From positions 3,193,908 to 3,257,907 of the forward strand of contig JADCRB010000067.1 in NCBI GenBank assembly GCA_021464245.1: DNA of 64,000 bases, read 5' to 3'. Shown one piece after another: positions 22,070-33,278 of the stretch. Made by a program: the position numbers and the translations under genes. The stretch comes from Carallia brachiata (lineage: Eukaryota > Streptophyta > Magnoliopsida > Malpighiales > Rhizophoraceae). Below the pieces are notes generated by a model. The model had not been told where the DNA came from, ran no database searches, and saw only the letters and a program-made list of their open reading frames with translations. Within the stretch, counting starts at the first letter, position 1; every line of letters begins with the position of its first letter.

Positions 22070-25000
22070 ATGGTGGAGGCGGAGCGGTGTCAAAATCCAT
22101 GGGTGAGCACGGAGCAGAGCACGGGCGTCGAAATCAACGGTCAAGATTTCTCGATGTCGGATTCGATGGTGGTGGTGGTGGCGGGTGGAGCCGGGAGCGG
22201 ATTGTCTGCTTCGCAGGGCAAACAATCAAACAATTCTTCGGATGGGAACTTAGGGCTCGGAGAAAGAGCTTTTTCGGCTGCCGGTGCCGCATTCCTTTCG
22301 GCAATTATCGTTAACCCTCTCGATGTTGCCAAGGTAATTCTTTTCTCAATTGTTTTGGTCTGAAAGTCCAAATGCGTGCTTGCTTGTGCTTGCTTGCCTA
22401 ACAACAACAATTCGATTCCCTTTTTATTTGATTTGTAGACGAGGTTGCAAGCGCAGGCGGCTGGAGTTCCATACTCACATCCTCTGAGTAACATAACAAG
22501 TCGTATGGCATATTTTGGCCCAAACATGGTACGTAGTGGCGGTGGTGGTGGTGTTCTTGCCATTGAGTTATTTGCCAAATTCTATTATTTTGCACCAATG
22601 TTTGTAATTGAATGGGACTATGGGGCAGATGTTTGCTGACCTAAGGTGTTCGCCGTCCTGCGCGCGTGCTGGAGTTCATGGAACGGTATCCATTTGTCCT
22701 CCCGATTGTTTTCGTTATAAAGGAACTCTGGATGTCTTTTACAAAGTCATACGACAGGTAGCCAGTTTCTCTCGTTGATTTTCCATTGAATTCCTTTTTA
22801 ATTTGATATGCGTTATTAAGAATATGATCTGTTAATCATGTTGGTCTTTGCGTTTCTGTAGTCTGGGACATCTTTTGCTTGTTTAATTGAAGATGGAATT
22901 TGCAGGAAGGAATTGCTAGGCTCTGGAGAGGCACAAATGCTGGTCTTGCTTTGGCAGTACCAACAGTATGTTTCTCAATCGGATGTCTCATGTTGTGTGA
23001 CTTTGTACAAGTAAATTATTGTTGGTGGTAATTTGCATATCCATGGGCAGGTGGGAATCTATTTGCCATGTTATGATTTATTCCGCAACTGGCTGGAGGA
23101 TTTCACCTCACACAGTCTTCCTAGTGCAACATTGTATGTGCCTTTAGTTGCTGGCTCGCTGGCACGTTCTTTGGCTTGTGCAACATGCTATCCTATTGAG
23201 CTTGCTAGAACCCGCATGCAGGTACCAAAAAAATGCAGTGCATTTGTTTTATCTTTCATTTCAAAAATTATGTGTATTTGTTATTCTACTGCTTTGCTTT
23301 GCTTCAATGTGTTTTACATTATCTCAAAGTATGGGGGCGGGGCAGGGTGCTTCATCCTAAATGTGATGATTGAGGCTGGAAGTTAGAGGCTTTATTTGCT
23401 ATCCTTATCCTAGTTGTTGAAGCGTGTTTTTTTTGTTTTTATCCTAATCTACAAATAGGGAATAGGAATATCATAATTTTAGTGATTTGGTTTGTGTTTT
23501 CCTCTACAGTTGCTGATGGCAATAATATTGCATTCTTTTAATGTTTGCTCTGGTATTGGTGGTTCTTTTTTCTCTTTTGTGGATAGCTTTCGAGTTCACT
23601 GCTTTCTTGTTATAATAGGCATTCAAGACTGCCCAGGTTGGTACAAAGCCTCCCGGAGTTTGGAAAACTCTACTTGATGCCATGTCGAATGTCAGGAATA
23701 CAAATGACCTCGCAAGCAACTGTAAGTCTTCCTTTACAATAGTCTCGGTATGCTGTAAGTCGGACATCATGATTATTAAAATTTGCATTATGAGTAATCC
23801 ATAAGTTCTGCTCATGGCAATGTTATAATTTTTGTAGTTTTGACAATCAAACAATGTGAGCTGCCATTCGTTGTATGTATTGTCATCTAATTTTGTTGAT
23901 GGTGAGAATGACAAAATAAATAAATTGTAATCATGGATGTTTTCATTATGTCACTTACTTGAAAGATTAATTTGGCCTTCCATATCTATTGGTGGCCCAT
24001 TGAAATGTGTACCTAATCATGAGGAAAGAATGAGATTCTGTGGTTGTTGAAGGCAAGCAGTGAATGTGAATAGAAGAGATGCAATGAATATCTACTATTT
24101 TGTTGCTTCAAACTTATTTTTAAAGTTGTCATACTGTCTTGCAACAGCGAGAGGCTACCGCGTATTGTGGACAGGAATGGGAGCACAGCTTGCTCGTGAT
24201 GTTCCTTTCTCGGCGATTTGTTGGTCAACGCTTGAGCCAGTGAGAACTTTTCTTTTTGGCTTTTCTAGATTTTAGATGTTCTCTTCTTACCAATAGGGAT
24301 TAAAATTTTTCTTGTGCTTGTTTGCCATATTACTCGGAATTGACAACTTCTTTCTATTGGTATAGATTAGGAGAAAACTTCTAGCTTTGGTTGGTGAGCA
24401 ATCCAATGCAGTTAATGTCCTTTGTGCAAACTTTGCTGCTGGTTTTGTTGCGGGAAGTCTTGCTGCTGCTGCTACTTGTCCTCTAGATGTTGTGAAAACT
24501 CGAAGGCAAATAGAGGTTATTTCTAGCAGCCAACCTTTATTTCAGCATGCAAAATTTTTTAGATTTTGACTGTTGGTTATGTTTGTTAGTGTTGCATTAT
24601 CTTTCAACTTAATCCAGTAAGGACGTAAATTGTAGTCTTGTAAGGAGGGAATACATGAAATATGGACCGAGGAATTTGTTTTGATTCCTGTGTTTCTGTC
24701 TCATAAGAGATAAAGAGAATAAAATGAAGGAATGGATTGAGAATTCAATCCATTTCCATGCACAACTGCAATTTAGTTCTTTTGCTTTTGTTGTCAGTGG
24801 TATACTTGATGAATTAGATTGCAGATTGCCGCTGAACATGGAATTAATTCACTAGTATATTGACCAACAGTATCTGACAAATATGATGGCTTTCTCTTGA
24901 TCTTCAGATGGACCCAGCCCGGGCATTGAGAATGACAACACGGCAAGTGTTGATGGAAGTTTGGAGGTATGTTTCTTCTCATCTGATTAATTATTGTCTG

Positions 25001-25482
25001 TGTCCGCCACTGTTTAATTCTCTGGAAACAAGTAACAATTATTCTGTGAAGTCTGTCATGCTTGCTTGGTGAATGTCATCTTTGGATCCCTTGTCATGCT
25101 TTTATATGCATCATCTTTTAATAAGATTAGGAAGATGAAGCTGGTTATCCAACGATGTTCGATGAAATTCTTCAATACTACTTTCATTATGAACGTGTCT
25201 CTGCAATTGAGGGAATATTTGGCTGAGTGAACATAAGTCTTTTAGTTTTATGTTGGTGACAAACAGCTATTTTTAGCTTTCTATTTGTGAAAATGGTGGA
25301 GTACATCTTCCTCAACTCTGACTAATGATTTTTCAATTTGATTGGGTAGGGATGGAGGATTGAAGGGACTTTTCACTGGAGCTGGTCCTCGCATTGGTCG
25401 TGCCGGTCCTTCTGTTGGGATTGTGGTTTCATTTTACGAAGTAGTGAAATACGCTTTGAATCACCGAGTTGCAGCTTTGTAA
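22070..25482 (+). CDS. MTM1: Mitochondrial carrier, MTM1 / SLC25A39-40 type
   Basis: Ten exons (22070-22333, 22439-22528, 22629-22757, 22906-22965, 23051-23221, 23619-23721, 24148-24239, 24366-24515, 24908-24966, 25350-25482), all GT-AG and phase-consistent, give 416 residues. The three carrier repeats carry the PX(D/E)XX(K/R) signatures PLDVAK, PIELAR and PLDVVK, and the protein ends with GRAGPSVGIVVSFYEVVKYA. It matches Arabidopsis MTM1 almost throughout. In yeast and plants MTM1 is tied to manganese activation of mitochondrial SOD; the animal relatives SLC25A39/40 import glutathione into mitochondria. A matrix loop after helix 1 has four cysteines (C125, C129, C141, C145) in two CxxxC pairs, as in SLC25A39. 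The start at 22070 (MVEAERC) is preferred; an in-frame ATG at 21983 would add 29 residues. Confidence 0.95.
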
Positions 25483-26975
25483 CAGCGAGGAAGAGTTGTG
25501 CTCTTCAGTTCTTTGGCTTTTGTGGTAGCTATGCTTGGTGATGGCCAGATGGCAACACCCAACATTGAAGTAGCAGCTAGCAGGCTAGCAGCTATTCTGT
25601 GATTAACAGAGCAAGCGTACAAGAAGATGCCGATTGATTGATGACCTACACTGAGGATACGTTTATAGCGTGCTAGTGCACGATGCAGATCTTTTCTTAT
25701 TCCAATCTGGCTTCTAGGTTCTGAACACTGCTTGAACCAAGCTGAAATTTTGATACTCAAGAAAATAAAAGGTTTTTATTTTATTTTTGGCCCTGGGCGG
25801 CCAATTCATTGCCAACATGTATCCTTACATCTGCTGACTATTAGGACTTCTCATCATTTTCTGGCAACCAGATTTGGGGAGGAGACGCGTGGTGCAAATC
25901 CTCCCAAATATCTCCTCTAACAGTGAATGTTGTCCAATACTGCGCATGACAACCATTTTGTTTGAGCTTGTGTAGCGGATCATCGTTTGTTAGAACTCCA
26001 TCATCACTTTTAATTTCATGAAAGACCGGTCAGGTAAACAATCTGACGGCAGCAAGTCAGTTACTTCCCAACGAATTATCGCGCGGAGTAGAGGCCACTC
26101 AGACTTAGTATGACCATAGGGGCAATCAAGCTTAACCTTACCACAAAGGGATGTTGAAATTCAAGTGTCAATTTCTTCAAATCTAATATTAACTTTAATT
26201 TTTTTTCAAAAAAAAAGATTTTTGATTTGACTTACTTACATATGAGTGAAAATAAAATTTGCATTATGAGTAATTGTTGAAATAAAAAAATGATAAACAA
26301 ATTTATCTAATTTAAAATCAGGTTTGTGTGTTATATTTACAAAAATTAAAAAATTAATAAAATTAACAAACATTTTAAAAATAATGTTGACTTTAATTTC
26401 GACATATAGAAAGAAAACAAAAATGAGAGAGATTAAAGGCCAGTAATAATCACTGCATGTGTTTTATGAGATTATTATCAAATTTCTATTTTCAGTCTTG
26501 TTTCACTTTTCACGGCAAGCTCTTTTCTCCCTCGAAACTTAACGTTCCCCTATCGTTAATGTCATATTGAACAGTCTTCAAAACGAAAATTCCCAAAATA
26601 TTTCCCATCCTCTGAATATCTGGCTGGTGATGAGAATGAGAATTGCCTTGATCAAGTAATATTAGACAAATGGAGAATTAGGCTCGTATGAATGAGTAGA
26701 GACTTATTAAAAGAAAAAAAAATCGAAGCAATAATAATGGGCATGCACAATAAGAATGAAAAAAAAAAAAAAACAAGGGAAGAGCACAAAGCAGGATTAT
26801 CATTTGGAAATAAAATCAAAGTACATGATAAAAATGCCCAAAAGAATTATCCAGCACCGAGAAAATTACAATAAAATCTCCACCTTCCGCGCCCAGAAAT
26901 TGGTCCCCAAAATTACTTAACCACCATAAATATCATAATCAAAATGATGTTTTGATTAGCCACCCGGTTGATGAA
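25483..26975. other. Convergent intergenic region
   Basis: The 3' flank of the carrier gene is followed by AT-rich DNA and the 3' flank of the minus-strand arabinogalactan peptide gene. Short open frames here have no recognisable domain. Nothing else is supported. Confidence 0.5.
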
Positions 26976-27504
26976 TCAGTGAATAAGGTATGTGAGCACC
27001 AACGCCACCAGCATTAGGACATACGCTATTCCTTGGTCTATTGTGGTCCCTGGAAGAAGTATGTATAGACAAAAATTATATTGCTGTACACAACTGCAAA
27101 TACTTGATTAATTGGAATTTTCAGAAAAAAATGAAAAATTTTATTTTTTATGACAATGAATGTCTCATATGTAAATCCAGGATAGCTAGCTCGAAAAAAA
27201 AAAAAATCATGGGTTTAATTATCCGGAAACTTTCTTATTATCGTTGAAGATCCAGGAAAATAGGAGACATGTACGAATGCAATGAACGACACGACAGGAA
27301 AAAAAGCAATTGGATCAAGATGGAAAAAAAAGAAGAAGAAGAAGAAGAAAAATGGAAAGAACAAAATAAAAGACCAAAAGGCTCACCGTCGCTGGTGGGC
27401 GATGGAGCAGGAGCTGAGGAGCGGGCATAAGCCAAGGGCAATGTCATAGCATACACAATGGCAATGGCTGCAAAAACTCCAAAGGAAAACCTATCAACGG
27501 CCAT
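26976..27504 (-). CDS. GPI-anchored arabinogalactan peptide (AGP16/20/22 type)
   Basis: Two exons, 27504-27387 and 27049-26976, joined by a GT-AG intron, give only 63 residues. An N-terminal signal peptide (MAVDRFSFGVFAAIAIVYAM...AYA) is followed by a very short mature peptide with AP/SP dipeptides (SSAPAPSPTSDG), where prolines are expected to be hydroxylated and O-glycosylated. The second exon encodes the conserved GPI-addition tail TTIDQGIAYVLMLVALVLTY ending LIH. The pattern SDGT(T/S)IDQGIAY...LTY(L/F)IH is diagnostic for AG peptides. The mature product should be a 10-13 residue glycopeptide on the outer plasma membrane. The intron falls in the glycine codon of the SDG anchor-site region. 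Confidence 0.93.
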
Positions 27505-27660
27505 TTTTAAATGTATTGATTTGTTCTCTGTCTCTTCTCTCTTCTTTGGTGATGTGCGCGCACGAGACCAAGAAGAGAGAAGAAGTAGAGAACTCTTGGA
27601 TGAACGAAAAGCTTATGTATCGTATGGGGGTGCTGATTGTGGACAGCATTACGAGAATGC

Positions 27661-27668
27661 TATTTATA
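27661..27668 (-). promoter_or_regulatory. Probable TATA box of the AG-peptide gene
   Basis: Read on the minus strand this is TATAAATA, about 157-164 bp before the start codon, which predicts a leader of roughly 125 bases. Confidence 0.55.
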
Positions 27669-28799
27669 ACGCTTGGCGGCTACACAAAAATGTGGGGTTA
27701 ACCCGCACGTTCAGCGGACCCACAGCGGCACGAAACCATGTGGCTTTCCCTCCCTTAGCTTTTGCTTCTTAGTTGTCTTTTTGTCCCTTTGATTCCTAGC
27801 TGTTATCGTGTTCTATAATTACAAGGACAAAGCCCAGAGGGTTCCATTACATCGAAAAAAAACAGCACTAATAATACTGTTACTAACAATAATCCCAGGC
27901 TGTCAGGGCCACTAGTATTTCTATTTTTTTTGGGGGCAAGCATATCATCATCGTTATAGTAATTGGAATACTTTATGAAGATGGTGACGCTAATTTTTGG
28001 GTTTATATTGAAGTCAACCACATTTTTTTTTAGGGCTTATATATTTGACATAACACAGACATACAGATTCACGGAGCCCCAACGTCCTCGGCCGACCAAC
28101 TCTTTGCGCCTGTAAGCGCGAAGAAGCGTGTTAAGAATTTAGCACCCGATCTATCCATAATCTTTACCTGACAACTTAAAATTTGAAGAGTTTAATGATT
28201 TCTTAATAATTAAAGGAACGAAGACTACAAGTAAAAGGATCATTCTGGGCCAAGCTCAGAGTGGAAATATCAGTAAAAAGATCTAGAAAAAATTTTTAAA
28301 GGACGAATTTAATATATAAACATACAATAACCATAACTAATATTTATAATAAAAACAAAAAATTATATTTATTATTATGAATAATAAATATTATATCTTG
28401 TAAATTTTTTTAAATTTTTTTTATTTTTTATACAATCAAATATATTTTTTTCTATACAAATAATTATTTAATTATTTAATTATTTATCTTTTATGTGGTT
28501 GAATTTGTTATAATATTCGTTATAGAAAAATATTATTATAAATTTTATAGCTGATAAAATTAATGTCGATTTTATAAATAAATATATATTTGAATATAAA
28601 ATATATTTTAAAATAATTTTTCTTTTTCAATAATAATCATTGCTAATTATTTATTTTATTGAAAGATAAAGTATTTTTAAAAAGTGTTAATATAAATATA
28701 AAAAGGTTATTGAAAAAATTTTAAAAATAAATAAAAATAATTTTAACAACTACATTATCAATAGATTTATAAAGAAATAAAAAAAACTTATAGGTTTCT

Positions 28800-28990
28800 T
28801 TAAGAAAATAAAAGAAGGAAAAACAAGAAAGAGGCGTAAATGAAAGGAAAAAAAAAAAAAAGAAAGAAAGACAAACTAATGAAAGGGGAAAAAGCTAAAC
28901 ACTGAAATTGCACTCTATATGAATCGAACACGCGACATCGTGAGGGAGGGCAAAAGGTGTGCCCCGCCGCGCCAAGACCCGATTCTTGCA
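28800..28990 (-). mobile_element. tRNA-derived SINE-like fragment
   Basis: On the minus strand an A-box-like TTGGCGCGGCGG (28964-28975) and a B-box-like GTGTTCGATTC (28921-28931) are spaced as in a tRNA internal promoter. They are followed by unique sequence and long pyrimidine/T-rich runs. The acceptor stem and anticodon arm do not fold as a tRNA, so this is a SINE remnant or tRNA relic rather than a functional tRNA gene. The ends are approximate. Confidence 0.45.
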
Positions 28991-29029
28991 ATGTTGTTAC
29001 CTATAATTATACATTACTTAAAACTTTGA

Positions 29030-29070
29030 GGGGGCAATTGCCCCCCAGTCCCCTACTAAATCCGTCCATG
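29030..29070. repeat. Short GC-rich repeat module, copy 1
   Basis: A GGGGGCAATTGCCCCCC palindrome is followed by CCCC and CTAAATCCGTCC. A related module in inverted orientation is at 50548-50592. These may be end fragments of one transposon family. Confidence 0.35.
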
Positions 29071-29597
29071 CAAACACTCCTATAGATAGATTAAAATCCG
29101 ATGATTTTGTTACAACATTCCTTTCTCCCATATTACCTATTTGTGGCTGTGGAATCTCCTGCAACCATTCTTGAACGGCAAGATTCCCGTTTCAACACTT
29201 ACTCAATCACATGGCAGGCCATTTCTTTGATAGGCGACGATCTTGCTGCCAATCTGTGGCTGTTATGGTGATACGATCTCGAGTTTCTCGATTAAAAGCG
29301 CGCACACTGAAGGGACATAGAGCGCCTTATAATCCATTGTCGTGTCTCGGTTTTTCAGAAAAAAAAAAAAAAAGTAGGCTAGAAATTTTATGTTCAATTC
29401 GAATAAAATGATATTTCTCACTATTATAATTATTACCATATTTTTTGTTTTGATTTTTTTGTTATAAAAAATATTATAATAATTATAAAAAATTAAGTCT
29501 TAGTTGTATTTATACAAAATTTCAAACGCAAAATTCTTTAGTACTGTGATAGTGCTCTCTTTAGAGTGCAATAAGAAAAAAATATGCAGAAATAAAA

Positions 29598-30040
29598 CAG
29601 TGTTGTTAGAACTAGACCAGACCGATTGGTCTGACTGATTTAACCAGTGACCGACCAAAGGTCCGGGCCGGTTCATGGTAACTTTTGCCCCTTAACTCGG
29701 GTCGGTCAAAATCGGTTAAAACCGGTCAAGTACCAGTCAAAACCTGTAAAAACTGGTGAAAAACGAGACCGGTTCAACTAGTTTAAACCAATAAAAGTTT
29801 CATAAATTATAATTTGATTCCAAAATTTATTTAAATTATAATTTAAACTTTAAATCTAATTAAAACTTTCAATTTAATCTTTAAAAATAAAAAAATAATA
29901 TTTAATAACTATATATAAGTATTATTTTTTCAAATTACTTATATATATATATAAATACGAGTTCAAATATCAGTTTGACTGGTTAACCTTGATCCACTAA
30001 TATTTTCGATTCAATAATCGATCTGATTCTGACAACTTTG
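29598..30040. mobile_element. Non-autonomous hAT-type element, 443 bp
   Basis: The left end CAGTGTTGTTAGAACTAGAC and the right end (reverse complement CAAAGTTGTCAGAATCAGAT) form imperfect inverted repeats. They are flanked by the perfect 8-bp repeat AAATAAAA at 29590-29597 and 30041-30048. Subterminal DNA is rich in ACCGGT, GGTCCGG and CGGTTCA words and the core is AT-rich. There is no coding capacity. It shares its layout with 1954-2734 and 42524-43164. The target duplication is low in complexity, which weakens it slightly. Confidence 0.7.
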
Positions 30041-30611
30041 AAATAAAATCGGATATATATATATATATATATTAATTCTCAATATCTTTCTCACAGAAAA
30101 ATAAAAAATTGGAGTCGGCTTTATTTGTCACACCACCCGCCAAAACTGGTAGAGTTTGACTTTAATTTAACAGAATTGGTTAATTATTACCAACATAAAA
30201 ACAAAACCGATTTAATCGTTATCAAAAAAGGTTTAAGCATCCAAAATGTACTCGTAACTGAAACTTAGCTCGTTAACAGAGTATCCCAATCAGACGAAAT
30301 GCGGAATGAGAGAAAATCCTACTAACACAAAGACAAAGCAAAATAAACACAAGACAGAACATGGACTATACATCAGTAACATGATTTGCAGGATTTTCCG
30401 AATATACAGGATACTGAGATACAAAGCTATTAACTAAAGTAAGTGTCTGCAAAACCATACGCAAACAACACAAAGAACCAAAGGACCAACCTAGTAGCAC
30501 AGGACAGAAAAAAAAAAAAAAAAACGCAAAATATCAGTTTCTCTAATTTGCTGCTGATAGATTCTTGACTTTGAAGTCTTTCCCTCAATACCATTGACTT
30601 GACTCACATTC
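30041..30611. other. Intergenic DNA, 3' flank of the minus-strand coiled-coil gene
   Basis: It holds a (TA)n run at about 30053-30070 and otherwise unremarkable sequence. Part of it is probably 3' untranslated region of the neighbouring gene. Confidence 0.45.
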
Positions 30612-33278
30612 TCAACGGGGGAGAAAGAGAGGATCCTCCTTGTTCTTGTAAATCTCAAACAATTGTTTAGAGTAGCGAGTGGCTAACATCCGACACAGTT
30701 CAACTGCCTTAGAGTTGTACTCTTCCAACTCCTGAACCGATTTCTTGACATCTCCGGTAGGATCTCCACCAGTGAGAAACTCTGCCAAATGAGAACCTCT
30801 GTAGGATTTACAAACATCATCAGCGTAATGACGTCTGGCAAAATTTGTATGTTAAATGCCAGGGGCATGCCTTCAGCAGTCAAAGAATAATCACGATGAA
30901 GGATTAAGATTAGTACCTGAGAGCATCAAATTTGCTAAATCCTCGTTTGTTGGTGCAAATTGTTTCCTTCCACTGTTGTTCCTCAGAAGTTTGTTGCCGA
31001 TAGAGGGCACACACAGCCTTCATACACAGCTCAATATCTTTACCAAAGGCTGCAAGCATTTCTCCCTCAAATTCCCACTTAAACTTCAAGTCCTTGCTCC
31101 TTTGAAGGGGAGACAAAACTTCATTGAGGTTCATGTTGCCTTCTGATTCATCTTCTGAATGACTGTAACTATAAGCACAATCATCCTCTGGTTCATCCGA
31201 ACTGTTAACAATAAATCCACCCAAGCTGTCACCCTCACTTTCTGCACCATCAGATCCAACATCCTCAGATTCACTATCCTGAACATCATCTGTTGTAGGA
31301 ATTCCCCTTTGATATTTAGCTTCATTAGTGTCACTTGGAGATCTGATTTGTGCCTTGCCCCTTTTTTCCACTTGGCTCAATGGAAGTAGACGCCTTCTTG
31401 TAGGAGTTGTAGCAGCTTTGCCATTATCTTTCAGATGAGAAGGCATTGAACAGTTTTTCATATCAGTACCAACATCATCAGGAACCGATTCACGAAGATG
31501 AATCCTCTTCAGTCTACATATTGGAATATTGTCATCTTCATCGCTCTCGGTATCACTAGTAACTATATGTGCAGCTTTTTTTCTTCTGGGAGTCAAAATA
31601 AATGGGACATCGTCTTTGCAAGCATCCATCTCTTCATTGTAACTCAGGCAACAAGCTGTCCCAGAATTCCTATCTTTCTTTCCATCTACACTACTTCCTA
31701 ACGATCTTTTCACCTTAATGCAAACCTCTCCAGATTTATGATCACTGGCAGCATTCGTTTGCATGCCAGTTGTACCAGATTCATCATCACTATCACAAAC
31801 ATCAATAATCTTAGAATGAGCAGATATAGCACCACCTGGAGTTGATGGAGCTATCTTTTTGCTGGGACTTTCTTCTTCAAATGAAAAACGTTGTCTAACT
31901 CGTCTACCACCTTCTTCTTCAGTTCGCAAAAAAGCACCTCTTTTCCCACCTATGGCAGAAGCAGCATGCTTACATGGGGCGCCATTAAGAGGTGTGCCTG
32001 CTTCAGAACCACAAAAATGAAGATTATCATGCATTACCTTTTCTCTTCCACTCAACCAACAGAATAACCTTTCTTCATCAAAAAGAGAAAGGCCTCATTT
32101 TTTTTTACCATAATACACCCATTTCCATTGTAAAAATGATCAAACAAATAAATTCTGGCTAAATAAGTATCATGGTAGAAGTGAATCAAAAATTTCTGCA
32201 ACACACCCAACAAGTTGGTATATTAAGAATACATGCAATTTCTGATATGAAGAAAAAAAAAAAAAAAACCCACTAGAAACTCGGAACCAAAGGCTATGCC
32301 AGTGATACTGTTAATATAGCAAGAAAAAGAATTCATGCCCACTACAACATAAGTTCAAATTTAAAAGAATTTTGACGCTCAGGCAATATCGTTATCTCCA
32401 AAAAATTTTCACCATCCGTAACCAATTTCAAATGGGAAGACATCAGTTAGATCAGAAAGAATGGAAGATATGCATAGCAATGTGAACAATGCTCAAAAGT
32501 ATCCACTTTGCCATCGATAAAGAACTGAAACTTGACGCTCAAAATCTCAGTGGACAAAAACTAATAAGAGAAATCAATTTTCAGCAACAAAAATAGAATC
32601 AATTCCTTTAATACCTGCAGCCAGTAACTGATCGGTGGCTTTACAGTCCGCATTACAACTACCTCCTGCACCAGAAAATAACCCATCTTTGCTTATGAGA
32701 AGTTCATTTGATTGTTGGAGACCTGTCAGGGCTGAAGCATCAACAAAACGAGAGGCTCGCAGCTCCAACTCCCTGAACTTGTTCTTCCAAAGCTCGACCT
32801 CAGACTCAGCATTTCTCTTCTCACATTCCAGGACACTGTTCTGAATCATAAGCTGATCAACAATATCCACCACATCCTCATCGTCATCATCCTCCGTTAA
32901 ATCAATGACTCTGTCTCCGTCGTCCCTCCTCCCCCGTCCACAATTGGACATCCTTTCATCCTTCTTAAGACAGCTGCTGCTACTACGCTCTCTCACTTTG
33001 GCGATGGTCCTTCCCGAAGCCTCGAGTTCATCTTCAAGTGTAATCTTTTTGGCTTCCAATTCCTTAAACTTAACCTCAAGTGCTTCGTACCGACTCTTCG
33101 TCTTTCCGATCTCCAGCTCTAACTCCAAAATCCTCGCTTCAGCTTTCTTACACTTCTCTTGCAGAGAATCTTCTCCGGAAAAAGCCTCGCACTTTAGGGC
33201 TTGGGTTTCCGCTCCCTCTACTTCCATCTCCATGTTCTCAAAGAACACAGCAATCTCAAGGTCACGCAGTTGTCGCAC
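30612..33278 (-). CDS. Uncharacterised acidic coiled-coil protein, probably nuclear
   Basis: I do not recognise a named family. Three exons are supported: 33278-32615, one ending at 30917, and 30798-30612; total about 660-675 residues. The N-terminal ~110 residues are a heptad-rich coiled coil (KKAEARILELELEIGKTKSR), followed by an acidic stretch VIDLTEDDDDEDVVDIVDQL that resembles a SUMO-interacting motif and a second coiled coil. The middle is hydrophilic, with basic patches (TPRRKKAA, TPTRRR) and acidic clusters (SDTESDEDDN, DSESEDVGSDGAESEGD), as in chromatin-associated proteins. The last ~130 residues look like a compact conserved domain (LKFKWEFEGEMLAAFGKDIE; then RGSHLAEFLTGGDPTGDVKK to the end). 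The 5' limit of exon 2 is uncertain: AG sites giving starts at 32093, 32072 or 32042 all keep frame. Confidence 0.75.

Larger units (their letters stand above)
27669..29597. other. Intergenic DNA with repeat fragments
   Basis: No gene is supported. It includes very AT-rich DNA (28300-28780), a tRNA-derived SINE-like fragment (28800-28990) and a short GC-rich module at 29030-29070. Confidence 0.5.

Noticed and set aside
28910..28990. tRNA gene on the minus strand
   Set aside because: A- and B-box-like words are present but the arms do not pair as a cloverleaf and the surroundings are SINE-like.
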